DNA of 64,000 bases, taken from NCBI GenBank assembly GCA_036345935.2, contig JADWOT020000010.1, positions 2,732,571 through 2,796,570 on the forward strand. The letters run 5' to 3'. This document shows, in pieces, positions 50,677 to 63,709 of the stretch; position 1 is the first letter of the stretch, and each line of letters begins with the position of its first letter. The translations under genes were made by a program, and so were the position numbers. The notes beneath the pieces are model-generated. The model was given only the letters and a program-made list of their open reading frames with translations, had not been told where the DNA came from and made no database searches. This DNA comes from Taenia hydatigena. Taxonomy: Eukaryota > Platyhelminthes > Cestoda > Cyclophyllidea > Taeniidae.

Positions 50677-51069
50677 TCATTTGTCCTTCGCAATGGCTTT
50701 ATCTGCGTCTCTGAGTACACTATTGCACCATTTTGTCTCCAATGGGTTGGCTGTTTTCTGAGCCACAGCAGCAGTCCAATTTTCTTTTGTTAGCCAAATA
50801 TGCATATCCTGCTCATACATTATGTCGCATTTGCAAATCTGGCGTTTTGCTGCATGTGCTCTACAATCATATTCAAAACAACATTTTGAATATCCATCTA
50901 AAGGGAAGAAGTGTAGCCGCGCGAATTCGAAAACGTGGCCATTGTGCTTTCGGTTTGTTCTCATTTTGCGACCAATGTTAAAAAGTAGCCAGTCATTATT
51001 AATAGCCTTAGTATTCCATTTCTCCACGCCATTTGCACTACCGAATCCCCAAATTCGCCCAGTACGCAT
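50677..51069 (-). CDS. Hypothetical open frame, 130 codons
   Basis: One of the longer uninterrupted frames outside the two families. The protein is basic and rich in Cys, Trp, Asn and Lys (CKCDIMYEQDMHIW in the middle), with no recognised domain. Plus-strand frames also stay open here, so composition may explain it. A perfect hairpin lies inside it. I see no splice or promoter support. Confidence 0.15.
   Translation of the reverse strand: MRTGRIWGFGSANGVEKWNTKAINNDWLLFNIGRKMRTNRKHNGHVFEFARLHFFPLDGYSKCCFEYDCRAHAAKRQICKCDIMYEQDMHIWLTKENWTAAVAQKTANPLETKWCNSVLRDADKAIAKDK
50869..50893. repeat. Perfect hairpin, 10-base stem, 5-base loop
   Basis: ATATTCAAAA and TTTTGAATAT flank CAACA. The AT-rich stem is weaker than the other two hairpins. 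Confidence 0.5.
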
Positions 51070-52387
51070 TTGTGATAATTAATCCAATGATAACGCCCAT
51101 TTTCCTCACTGCCATGGGTCACTGAATATGGGCCTTTTGCGTTGGCGCATACCTTTATCGATAAGGGTTTCCATTCCTGTGCTCTTTTCTCTCTTATCTA
51201 CGTTCTAAAAGACCTTTTCCTCACAACAATTTTAGAGCCTTCCCTGGCTACTCAATTTGCTCTTAGTTTCAATTCATTAATTACAATTGAGACGAGAAAT
51301 GATTGTGCAAGTAGTCAGTCCTAACGTGTAGCCAGTCAACAAAGTGGTAAGTCAGTGGTCCCCTACATTCTCCATCAACTCTGCTCGATGCATAGCTAAA
51401 CGCAGAGACGTCCATCATTAGCAAGCATTTATGGCTTAAATCAGTTCCATATGGGAAAACAGTTTTTCGCTAAGTGGGTTGCACATTACCGCACTACCTA
51501 ATCCTTTAGTGGAAAAGATCATAGCATCCCGAAACCAAGCACACGACGATTGACGCTAAAAGAAGCGCACTGAATTCGTGCTATGCATGAAAGTTGCATT
51601 TAATTTCATACCGCTGTTCCATTAAAGTTTTATCTAACTGAGCTAATGCACCTGTGCTTTTCCGATCCACAAATGACTTATTCGCTTGTTAAAGGAAGTC
51701 AAAATCTTCAAAGAATCATTAATTAGTCCAACTATTGGCGACTATAATAATGGCGCCTGTTTATTTTGCCATTTTAGGGCACGGATCTTCAAGTGCTCAC
51801 TGAATGACAAGCATGGAACACTGCAAGCTAATTGGAGTGGAAGTGATTGCTATGAATGGGAAAAAAGAAAGCGATCTTGTAAGTCTGCAGTTTTACCACA
51901 TTCTTGCGTAGAATTTTGGACACATTGAATTAGGGATTTTAGGAGACACTGTCTCAGATCGGGGTCTAAGACAGGGAAGTGAGCAATCAACTGAGGTGTT
52001 CGACCGAAGATGACAGACGAGTAAATGGCCAATGCTAAGCATAGCAAATAGAGCAAGGAGTGATGTTTGCCAGCTCATACTCTAAATGTTTGAGCTCACA
52101 CTGCTACTCTGAAAGTGATAGTAGGTAGGGCAGATGTAGTTGACGACGTGACAGGATTCAGTTCGGAAAAGTAAGACAGGTGCACGAGTATGAGTAGAGG
52201 AATCTCTTTACCCTGTCACGCATCATTTCAACATTCTCTAAATCACATTACGATATAAGGCACCTACACAATATTTTTCCATATTCCAATTCCAAAACCC
52301 AATTTGAGCTAGAAGTCCTGATGAAGTCTTAGTCTACTTGCCAATGCAGATGGAGCAAAGATTGGAATGAGGAAAGACTGCATTCAT
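51070..52387. other. Intergenic stretch
   Basis: No supportable gene. Confidence 0.45.
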
Positions 52388-53354
52388 TTAAATATAAGCA
52401 TGATGAATGAACCAGTTTGCAAGGCCCAATATTTCACACCTCATTGTAGGTAACCAAATCACAGATTCTTGCATCCGCCTCCATATTACATCTTGACACA
52501 CCCATTCAAATATGTCCCTGCGATTTGTGATTTGGTTATCAAAATCGCTGACGTGCCATATCCGCCAGTATATTGGCGCAGTCAACAGAGGAGAGTTATT
52601 GATGAGACCGAGTTTCAACGCATAGTCCATGAAGAGGTCCATTCCACTTCCCTCTTTCCGCCTCACATCATCCATAATTACTATCCCAAATGTGTGTTTG
52701 GGTGACAGAGTCCCAAATATGGCTGGGAGTTCGGCAATAACGCTACAGCTATCCCTTGTAAATAGTGGAAGCTCAAGTACGTAGAGAACGCAGTCGAACT
52801 CGGCAGCTTGTGCTTTACTCAAGCATCTCTTAGCTGATTCGCTAAAAGGCGCTATTTTGCCAGTATTCGGAGATAGATAAACGATATTTGTCTGAGATAG
52901 GTCACGATGAGTCTGGACGTACAATGATGCTGGACGGGTGGAATTTACTATGCTGAGAAACTCATTGCTATTCACACGCAATGGATGCAGACTCGATCTC
53001 GATTCTCTAAAGTGGAAAAGTAGAGAAGACAGTAGACTGTTTCATATGCACCGTAAGGAGCTTGAATTTGTGAGAACCGAAGGTCAAACTGCATTTGATC
53101 AAAGTGCTGCTCGACGGCTTTACAAATTTTGTGTTGCGCGGAATCGGCACGTCTGAATACAGTGTAGTGTAGACTCGTCTGTCAATCCATTTCCACCTGC
53201 TGAGATATGAGTAGGGCGTTTGTAAGAAGAGAATCCACTCCCAGCTTGGAATTGCTGTGCAAACATCTACGATGTCAACAACACCAAGATATTCGCACAA
53301 CACTTCAACGAACTCTTGACGGAGGTCCGTGATCTTCTTATTTCGCCATTTTGC
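52388..53354 (-). pseudogene. F-box/ARF-like family copy B (near full length, frameshifted)
   Basis: This is the second long copy of the F-box exon. It begins after a GCATTTGTCAG acceptor at 53354, at the position homologous to the acceptor of the intact copy, and reads KKITDL, then an F-box (LCEYLGVVDIVDVC). A one-base deletion near residue 75 shifts frame. A short deletion of roughly a dozen bases near 52980 shifts it back. From 52981 the frame is open and well conserved: FGIVIMDDVRRKE, NWRIWHVSDFD-type end (here YWRIWHV) and DIFEWVCQDVIWRRMQES. The tail is about 26 residues longer than in the intact copy. Either a young pseudogene or, less likely, assembly errors in a real gene. Confidence 0.62.
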
Positions 53355-56300
53355 CTGACAAATGCAATCATCAATTGAGTGAGAGCCAAAAATGTTCAAG
53401 ACAGAATGCGAATGAGCTATTGATTGCATTATACTCGATGACATACAAGAGTGGAAGACACCTAGCCACTGGTTTACAGTTAAACTGAGAAAAAAAAACA
53501 TCATTTTTAGAATGCTAGATGGGCTCAGCTTACTTCCAGCTCCATATTATAATTTCTGAAGCACGCTTTGGAACTCTCGTAGCGTGAGTGAAGTAGGACC
53601 GCAAATGCTAATCTACTTTGAGAGCATTATTTAAATGCAGTCCTATGTGTAATCACATCAACCAGCGGATGCGAATTCACTCCTCTTCGATGAAAGAAAT
53701 GTATATGAATTTCCTTAAATCTTTTTATATATGAAAGGTCCGTGATAGTTTGAGAGAGAAGGCTTTGTTAAATCATAATTGGTCATGTTTGGATTATTAG
53801 CTGGCAGCGAAATGTGTTACACGGAAAGATATTCATCTCGATTTTGATATGAACCGATACACTGTTGGCCAATGCAATGGCTAGTTCTCTCGGCCAATAG
53901 TGATTCTCAATGAAATTTACAGCCTAACGATATCCCATATTAAAAGAGCATTCCAGTCTTACATCCAGTTATGGTTGCGGTGATGGCTCGCAAAGTTCTC
54001 GGTCTGTAAATCCATTGTCCAGGGGTAGTATTGCCACGAAGAGTAGTTAAATTTGGCATCAAGTATCCCTTTAATTTGCTTGAAAACCTGAAGACCAGTG
54101 CAGATGTCGCGCATGTGCTTTCTTCCGCCGTAAATTACGTTAAAATGGGTGACGTCGAATGTTGACTGAGAAAAAAAGGAAAATCGTAAACTACATCTCG
54201 CAACTATCATTATTCTTACTTGATTCATTCGGGCTCTTGGTACGAAACGAAATGATGTCACTTTTCATCCACAGCATCGTTATCTGTGCTCTAGTCGGCA
54301 CTTTTCACTTGCTTTTGATTCCCACAAGATTAAGCACACATTCTAGCGTTGCATAAGTTTCGCGTCACATCTCTGTAGCCCTTAATACGTATCCGCACAT
54401 ATCATCAAGAGGTTAGAGGACACCATCTTTTAATTTGATGCAGATTGATTCAACATAGACGACAACTTATGCCGACCTTACGGAGCAAAACCTACTCTAA
54501 CTAGTAAGACAGAATTTTATTAGTAAATTTGGACAGATTAAATTACTGCTGCTGTACAGATCCATCATCTTCATAAGTGGTTTGAAAATTCCTTTGGTTT
54601 TTTTACTGCAGGATGAGAATTTGGAAATACGACTTAGTTCACCTACTCGTTAAGCTGCACTTAAGTGGTGCTTGAAAGGCTGCTTAAGTCTCGTTGCCCA
54701 CTAGTAAAGGACAGCAATGTCCCCCCACCCATTCCTAGCCAGCCTTCGCCACAAGGGATTAAATAGGTCTGCCAGGGTTTGTGATATGGACTAATTGGCA
54801 AATTGCATTGCTTAACATGTAACCGACACTGTCCCTAGCTCAACTCAAGCCTAAATACAGCATGCACAATTTTATATGATCTCATCATCTATATTAATAG
54901 ATCCCAAGAATCCTCTTATAAATAAGACCGGAGTTTTAGGCACTGTGACGAACAAGTCCTTTGAACAAACACGGGGAGCAATACTTACTGATGATGTAAA
55001 AACTCGTCTTCCGTGATGGCATTAGTGACTAGGTGGATGTAATGCGTTGAGGAGGCTTTAAAATATATTATCAATCGTAGGATGCATTTGAATGCTGCTG
55101 GAAAGATGTTATTTGGAGGCAAATGCAAGCCCTTGAAATTCATTTGACATCAGCGCCAAGAAAATTACTCTACTCAACAAAGCGGCTTAATTAAATAATT
55201 AGATTGTGATTGACGCAAGTTGCATCACTTTGATCTTCCCTAAATTATCCCCTTTCTGTTTGCAATTTCCAAATTTTATTATGGCATCACAAAATGCATC
55301 CTGCTAGCCAAAATTTGTCCACTCGTACAAGCGCATAGCAGAAATTTAAGAAAACGAATTCCGTAACATGTACTGGCATGGGACAAGGCTCAAATCAGTA
55401 ATGTTCTTACGTATACTCAAATGGCGAAACCAAATTTGTTAAACGAATTTTATTCCCATGTAAAATGACTGACCACTACAAACTACACTGGGAGTAATTT
55501 ACTCTCGCCCACAGTCATGTAATAAATTAATTTAAATTAGTCTTTTTACTTACACGTGCATTAGCTTGCAGAATAATTCACCAAATGAAACACTTCCATA
55601 CTCCGAGTCATATGGCATGAGCAAATTTCCCCAGTGCTTTGCATCCACACGCCTAGTCATATGGCAGAATCAACCCTAACCAAATAATCTATCCACAAGA
55701 GCATTCATATTGCTAGTCCGATTTTTCCAAAAAAATTAATCCAGAAGTATTTTTTGTAGCAAACTCGTTTTACTAAGCAAAAGCTCACCCGCGCCTACAT
55801 TCATGTGGTCGATAAAGTTACCAAGCGGAATTCGCTTAATTGATTATTCATATGACCAAATCTACATCTAAAATCACATAGCAAAATACGTTAAATTAGG
55901 CGAAAACCGAAATTAACTTTAGAAAACAAACAAATTTATAAGTACGTGCACAGAAGGAATACTTATTCCAAACTGAATTTAGCTGCACATATAAAAATCA
56001 ATCTCGATCGAATATCATCACCACGTGCAGTTTTGTTGCAAATCTATTATCTCTGCCCAGAATTCCTACACATACATTCACATGCAGATAAAGTCTGTTT
56101 CACTGAACAAATGGGCAAGTTTGGTCAGTAAAATTCATCAGCATGCATGGCTGAATAAATATATGCATTTGAGTAAACGATGTCCGGCTACACTTACAAT
56201 CTAATGGCAATGTCTATTTTTATGCGTGAATGGGCATGGACAATTCAAAATCACACAGCGAAATGTATCCACATGCTCTGTCGCATAAAAAAGTGAAACC

Positions 56301-57547
56301 ACTTAGCAACCGCCGTCAAATGGTCAGCTACACAGCAAAGAAATCAATGCTGGCGTACGTTATTTGTGCCTTTAGATACCAAAACAGTTTACTAGTTGAA
56401 ATTGTTACAACTCGCTGAATCATAATAATTACGTTAACATTACCATCCATTTAGCGCATAATGTGATGCACGTCTTAGCCATGCTGATGAAAAACTCTAC
56501 CCAGTTATTACAAATAAGCTAAGATGTTTTTCTTATAACGAAATTTAAAGCCAAAGAAAATTTTCTGCCAACTGCACTTAACTTGCTATTTGTGAGTGGA
56601 AATATCATCAAAGCATGCACCTCACTGCGAATATATTTCTGCGGAGCAATGAGCAACAGCAAGAAGCCATAAGAAAGATGCATTCATTTTATTACAGTAA
56701 GAACGCATATCGAATCAAGGTCCTCTGCCTCCAGGCTACTGGCTCACATCGGTTATGTTCCACAAATGTATGAGCAAATAAAATTCATTTCATGAAAACG
56801 GTCGAGCCAAATGCGTGTGCCTGTTAATAAATTTATTGAGCGATACGCTTTGACTTCAAACATACGTGTGACAAAACGTAGTTTTACGGACGTATTTACC
56901 ATTAAAGTGTAAGCATGGAAGTAATTCCCACCGTGAAACCAATTCTAACACATGAAAGTAGGTCCTAACTCATTCGAATAGCAAACCGATTTTGTAACCA
57001 GAGACATAAATACAATAGGCTAGCACTGATTCCTTTTTCTATGCAAATGAACATTTGATAATAGTAACAAAATGAACTCGCTCTTGGTATGCGACAGCGC
57101 ACGTGACTAAGCTTAAATTATCCACAAGAATGCACTCATTAACTTTGATTTGGCCACAGGAATATAAGTGTTGTTGGACATTGCCTTCTTTTTAAAAGTG
57201 AAAATGGCATCGGAATTTTTGTAGAGAAGGCATAGAGGGCAAAAGACCCAGTATGCAGCTTTTTGTTGGGTCGGATAGAATAGGTGTGGTTTTTTGCAGT
57301 GTTTGCTAAATGCGGAACACTGCATATCAAGGATTTTAGAAAATTAACTATTGTAGGCGCTGTTTAAACTAATTTGTCTATGAGCATCTTATGTGTTCTA
57401 ATTTCGCATGCTACCCCTTAACTGTGGAAGCTTATGTATTGAACGCACAGGATGCAATCGCATTTCACAAAAGTGTTTTAGCATTCTGGCCGAAGTAGAA
57501 ATGTACTCACTGTGGGTGAGATTGGCATGCAATATCAGCGTTTCGAA
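53355..57547. other. Intergenic stretch with AT-rich, motif-laden part
   Basis: No supportable gene. From about 55300 to 56400 short motifs resembling CATATGGCA, CACATAGCA and CACAGCAAA followed by AAAT recur irregularly. This may be a very old tandem repeat, but I could not establish a fixed unit. Confidence 0.3.
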
Positions 57548-57561
57548 GGTTGTAAATGATG
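57548..57561 (+). promoter_or_regulatory. Conserved start-codon context of zinc-finger copy 4
   Basis: GGTTGTAAATGATG corresponds to the contexts of copies 1 and 2 and locates the ancestral start at 57559. Confidence 0.4.
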
Positions 57562-58526
57562 CTTGGTCGCTGAGATTCGAGAGGAACGATCCAAGGTCAG
57601 GACACGAAGGGGTTGGAGTGTGAGAGAGTTGGAATTTATAAATGCACAAAAATAGAGGTGCTCAATGTTTTTGCACAAAGTCTTATTTGCAGTTGCAAAG
57701 GCATAGAGGAGGTGCTGAAGCAGAGAGACGTAGCCTTAGTTTTCTTGGCAGTTCCATTAAGGAGACGGTAGACGAGAGAAGGCTGCACAAAGCACTTATT
57801 GTCAACCCAGAAGACATGATTGGGTTTCTCGATGAGATCAAGGTAGGTGCGTGGTTTGTTATTCATCAAATTTCCTCTAACAAATTATGCAAGTTTTTTA
57901 CCATATTCCCAAGTATTTACATTAAAGACGCTCATGAACAACCGTTCTCAAATGAACTGCATCCTCGATGGAGAGGTTATCAAATGCAGTTAGAATGCTT
58001 CGTGGATTTGTTTTGAACGCACCTATTATTTGAAGCCATGCAAATTAAATGCTATCAAATTCTGTCTCATATGAAGAGTAATACATCACACAAAAATGCG
58101 ACAGTAAGCATATTATTAACTGCTGTAAAGGACAATCTAACCCATTCTGTGATTTACTTGGTGCCTTGTTCAATTTCGCTATGAAAGGTAATGAAAACGG
58201 CTGAGAGCGGATTCGAATGTAATGTGTGCGATGAAGAGCACAATGACTTGGATCGAATGCAGCAACATCTCTCACGTCAAGGGAATTGCAAGTTCTACTT
58301 GTGCATGCGATGTTTCAATGGCTATAAAACACTTTTGAAAATTAGGCGTCATAGAAAGACGCCCGTGGTTAGGGCTGGATTGCATTCCGTAAAATCACTT
58401 GTACAACACATAATGCGCTCCCATTCCAATGTAGATGAAAATGCGCCCCGACATCAAATCCGAGATTTTGGATTAAATCCAAGAATTCCAAGAACTCAGA
58501 GTCTTCTTGTTCCCTCGTGCTAAAGA
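57559..58526 (+). pseudogene. C2H2 zinc-finger family, copy 4 (most truncated)
   Basis: E1 57559-57619 (61 bases, donor GTGAGA, in-frame TGA). E2 57709-57842 is 12 bases shorter than in the other copies but in frame, and has the only canonical GT donor of the four (AAG|GTAGGT). E3 57928-58014 has lost 25 bases, removing the NPF-DR part and shifting frame. E4 is about 58188-58368. Finger 1 (CNVCDEEHNDLDRMQQHLSRQ) has lost its last His, and finger 2 (CMRCFNGYKTLLKIRRH) its last His to Pro. The donor after E4 is lost. E5 is reduced to a short tail and its finger is missing. An open frame runs on from E4 to 58523 but does not represent the ancestral E5. Confidence 0.68.
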
Positions 58527-61500
58527 GACCCATTACGGTAGCTATAACTAGCTCAATATGCATGCTCTTCTATGGAAGTACTGCGGAATTACGCATGACT
58601 AGGTTTGACGAGACCTGACAAGATTGCACTGGATCAGAATGGACTACACTACCCGCCGAGGTCAGGTAATGACGGGTGTGGATTAAATAGGAAAGATGAA
58701 AGCAAACAGGGCTATCTCATTTATTGAGCATGCTGCATCCTCAGAGGTGCCTTATACGTCAGCCTTGATACTCATTTGGCCCGCCTGATGGACTCAAGCC
58801 GACTCTATGCGATATGATATGAAGCCCTCCCTTTCTTTTTCGTGGACATTAGGTTGCAAGTCGAACACTTAAGAAGAAGGTCTGGTGACGTATTCAAAAT
58901 GGGTAAGAGGGGCTCTCTTATCAACGCCTTCTTTCTCATGTCCACTCCAACGCACCTTTGCTGAGTGTCTTCTGTGTCTCCTACTGCACTTCATATGCTT
59001 TCATGCATTGCGCCTTGCATTATGTCCCAATGTGTCTGCTTACTAAATTAAACCAACGACAAGGAGAAGTGCATACTCCCTGCATCAATTTACTTGCCTT
59101 TATTTATTTTCGTTTGGGCAACACGCAAACGCAACAACCCTCTGCCTTCCTTACGCTAATCTCACATTTACCTCTCTAAAGCCCATCATCGATTTCTACT
59201 CTGTCTCCAACTCCTCTAAAATCATCGTTTGTTAGTACCATATTTGTAAGTTTACTTCTTACCTCTACTAGTCTCATTCTTAACCGTGGCGGAAAAATAG
59301 TGACAGAAGCATCAACTGAATCAGACCAGTATGGACTGGACTTGAGCTGTCTCCCAAATGCTTTACCCAAAACTGACTTCACTTTTGGCGTTGCTCAGCC
59401 TGAGTCATTCTTACTTCTCGGTTTCTATTTGCCTCTTTTTGAAGTAAAGGTAGTATGAATTATAAAACTGGCATGAGCTCTCACGCTAGTGAAAAGCAGT
59501 TGTCTCCTGTGTCGCTACTATTTCACGCTGGCTGTGAGGGTGCGGAACAAAGGCGTCCGTCAATCAAAACGATGCATTGCAAGCAATAAGCAGTGATTGT
59601 GGAAGTACCAGTCGAAGAGCATTCTACTTATTCTCTTTAGCACTTTAATTTAACAAACGATTCCGAAGAGGGAACGACAAATCGACTCCTTGAATTATTT
59701 TGTCAATAATAAAGATCGGCAACCAAGTCAAGCAGACACTGTTGATCGCTCAGCATACAGTTTTGTGTAACAGTTTCAAAATACCTCTAATCTGCCAAAT
59801 ATGATGAGACTCACTACCTCCAGCATGTATCCTTGCGCTCTCAAATATTGGTGACTCGGGACATTAGCATTCACTGCTTTAAATTGTTCACACCCTGACC
59901 ATCACAATTCAATTCTCAGATTTGACCATAATCATAGCACAAAATTCCGCCTTCGCCTCATCTGCCACTTGGGTGTGTTGACCTATTCACCAGCATCGTG
60001 TGACACCGCACCAACCAGAAAACAACAAAAGCAGGCGCGGCACAGCATGCGTAGTGCATGGTAGAAAATTTATTTAAAAGATCACAATTACTTTGATGCG
60101 TATCCCTGATCATTTATTCTGGTAGTAGTGACTCATTCGGCTCTTTGGTAGGTGCAAAGTTGCATTATTGTTCAGCTAAAAGGAACAAGGGAATGATTGG
60201 GATTGAGGTGAAGACGTGAATAGTAGTAAGCGTGGAAATAGAAGGGTTCAGCAATGAAATCAAAGGTATACGAATGGACGATGTATGTAGATTACGCACG
60301 ATTCTTCGACATGTCGGCATTTAAGGCGAAGAGGTACTGTAAAATTAAAATGTCAGCCAATTAACCGAATGAAAATCTGTTGAGATAACGAAGGTGCGTT
60401 TTTGTTGCACATTCGTAATCTAATCTGCCTTGCATTACAGAAGATGGTAGCGGTACATACATTTCTTAGGTGGGAGGTAAGTAACATGAATTCCCGGCTG
60501 ATAGAGACAAAGGAAAGACTAGGACAGGGATAAAGTAGTAAAAAGCCGTAGAAATTAAAAAGAGATGGTAGGAATAGATGACTTCGCACAGTGATGTAGT
60601 GCAGCATGCCTTATTTACTTTTCTTGCTCCTATCGGCTTCCAAAATACTTCATCTGCTTCCCTCATCTAGCTGTTAGACTAAGTAAAATATGGAGGAATC
60701 GACTTGATGAAAGGATTCCAAATTTTATGAATGGCACACTCAAGGAAAACTACTCGTAATTCTTACATACTTATAAGTTCACTTATTTACCCATACTCTC
60801 AGTTGCACACCAAAGTATACTTTGAAGAAACCAGCTTTGTGAAAATCAAGTGCTTCTTTTTCGCTGCACAATTCAAGCGGCAACACATCACTATGCCTTG
60901 ACGTGTTGCGACAAAGCTGTATGTGAATAAGGTAGCAAAGAAGGACCAAGAGAAGATGAGTTAGGGTGGATGGAAATGTGGTGACATAGCTAACATGCGC
61001 TTTTTGATTTTTATCTCTTCTGGCACTTTGACGTCTTTTGAATGACATGGTGGGAGGCTGGTGGATAACAGACAGACAGTGGTGGTTGATGCGAAATAGA
61101 CCGGATGTGAGTGGATCACAAGGCGGAACTGACAAAGAAGTGGATAGTGGGAAATACGGCGAAAGATAGAGAGCGAGAGAATGCGAATGGCCATGCCATC
61201 CAAGGTTAATTGAGGTGGCGTTTGAGCCAGATGAAGAACTTTAGTTCCTACCATTCATTTTTTCGGAACTTGGATGCAGTTATGATTATAAAATTTACCC
61301 CGAGCTGTAAACAGCCTTCATTCAGATGACAATTTTTTACTAAGAAGTCTACAAGGCAGCTTAATAAAAATAGCGGCGCGTATTGAGCGTGGAAACACTG
61401 GTTGGACATGGCGACTCGGCAGGACTCACTTCCGTCCCATCTTTGCCGTTGGGACGCAGGAGGCAATCAATCTTGTAAGCGCTATTCAAATGCAGTTCAA

Positions 61501-61629
61501 GAGGTGCATTATCAATTCAATTAACGCCTCAGATGACCCAAAGCCCCGCTTAATGTTATGTGTCATACGATCGCAAAAGGAGCCTTAATTCCACGCAAAA
61601 ACCAACCACTTCACGGTTTTTTGCATCTG
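58527..61629. other. Intergenic stretch
   Basis: Several open frames of 60-118 codons (for example 59176-59382 minus and 60779-61135 minus) have no recognisable motif or second copy. None is called. Confidence 0.4.
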
Positions 61630-61930
61630 GAATGATATGAAACTACGCTTGTTGCCCGCTGTTGCACCATTGGCTAATATAGTGAGTCGAATGACTCCCT
61701 AAGCCTTCAATATTAAGGCGTTGAATCTTAAAAATGCACTTGAGCCTTATCCAGGAGTCTAGCCCCATGTCCTTGATTTGATTCCCTTAATATATTGCTG
61801 TGTAAAGCGACCTTCAATACTGATTTTAGACTCATTCGACTCCGTAAACTATCCTTCACTGAGTTTAAGACTTCGCTTTTGCGTCAACAGACGTCTAAAT
61901 AGCCTGAAACCCTGCTCAATAGGCTAGTAT
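61630..61930 (+). mobile_element. Reverse-transcriptase-like relic, copy 2
   Basis: Second copy of the element at 50298-50610. The frame with LDSFDSVNYPSLSLRL is closer to a reverse-transcriptase palm motif than copy 1. No poly-A tail, target-site duplication or endonuclease part was identified. Family cannot be assigned by eye. Confidence 0.38.
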
Positions 61931-63709
61931 TATTATCATGTCCCCCCAAAATGGCATTAGTCTCTACCAAGGTGCAGATCGTTGCGTAATTTGATCCCTA
62001 CAATGCAATAAAACAGTTGCCAAAATCATATGAACCGTAGAAAGCTTGAGCTGACGAGAATTGATAATTAAACTGCATTCGGAAAAAATGCTGCTTAAAT
62101 GCTTTGCGATTGCTTGTGGACCCTAGAGTTCGCAAGCCTAAACATAGTGTTATGCATACATGTGTTAATTTGCTTTAAGTGAATAATGGATTAATACAGT
62201 CTCCTCATTAGAAAAATTCCCTTCCAACTTGACACTGCCTTGCAAACACTGACAATGTAAACGGCTTTGAATTGACTGAATAAAAGTTCAACTAATTCTC
62301 AATAACGACCTCTAGTCTTCTTGCTATGCAGTTTCACCCAAACAAGCTGCCCATTATCCAACTGGCGATGATTTTTTCCGAAGTTTTATCAAAAATAATT
62401 TAATGTCCTGCTTGGATATTTACGGTCAGCAGAAGGCATCTGGACTTTGCTATGTACTTAAACTGAACAAGTAGCAATTCTATAAAGCCAGAGGGATTTT
62501 AGCTTATTTCCAAGACCACCGCTTTTGATCTCTTGTTACCCAAGTAAAATTCTAATGCATAAGAACCTACAAATCTTTTTGTCGTTCAGAGGCGAGAGTA
62601 AATCATCGCTCTGAGTGTCATTTAAATTCTATTCATAGGGACCACATTTTCATTTGCAGATGATCCATCATACCTTCTCGCAAATGAAACATGCCATTTC
62701 CTTCCGAGGCGATGAGTCGGAACAGTAGTAGCAGTTTTTGGCTGGTCATGATTGAGCATACCTAGCGTCTGCAGCTATCGATGCAATGTGTCATTGTGGA
62801 CAATATCCACCCTGATTTTATGCTAAATTGATAATTACTTATCTGTGCCAAAGCCTTTTTCTCGAGGTGCATTCGCATCTGCAAGTTGCTTTCTTAAATC
62901 CGTTTTGCCATTGCTATTGTTTTAAACAGTATTAACAAAAGCCCTTTTTTCCCTATCACTGCATTTCACTAACTGTTTCGTCATCTCTATTTTAAGAGAA
63001 TAAATAGCGTTTAACATTCCAGATATTGAAGTGAAAGGTTACGACATAAAAGATTACACACTTGCTAGCGAACTCTTGAAAGATGTTCACTAATTCTTCC
63101 GAATCATTGTCTTCACGATCATTGTGCACGCTCGGATCTCATGAGGTATGTCTAAGGATGCAGGCTACTCTAAGGCACTGATCGGTAGTTGCAGTGACTG
63201 CAGACATATAGCAGGAAAAAGAGATTAATTTTTTAAAAAACTCAGGCATGTCCTTGGTGACTGATCCTTTTAATGGGGAGCGTACACCTTATTATACCGT
63301 CGGCTCGGTGAAATCAACAAATGATCAGAGGATGCCAATAATCTGCCCATTGACCATCATTTTATGTCGATCCGCAAGCCATACAGCCCAAAATCCCAAA
63401 GACAAAGAGGAGAGTGCCTCCTTTATCTCGCTGATTAAATACCCACATCGCTACTTAAATGCTCTTAAATTCGTATTGGGTTCTTAACTAGCATGGGATG
63501 GGAAAGAGCTGCTGTCACACAGCAATGACTCCACCGTACGCATTGGATAAATTAAAATTATTTTGACATTGTCAAACAATCTACGATTTTTAGATTTTGA
63601 CGCAAAGCATGCAAGCGATGCACCAGCATCCACGCATTAATAGAACTTCTTTAAAACAATTTAATTGGCGTTGGTTAGGGTTGAAGCAGTTACTTAGGCC
63701 GGTCTGAGC
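61931..63709. other. Intergenic stretch
   Basis: No supportable gene. A 79-codon frame at 63248-63487 has no recognisable motif. Confidence 0.45.

Noticed and set aside
52469..52705. Plus-strand frame resembling frames at 32328-32639 minus and 45963-46163 plus
   Set aside because: All three are antisense to F-box family copies; the resemblance reflects the coding strand.
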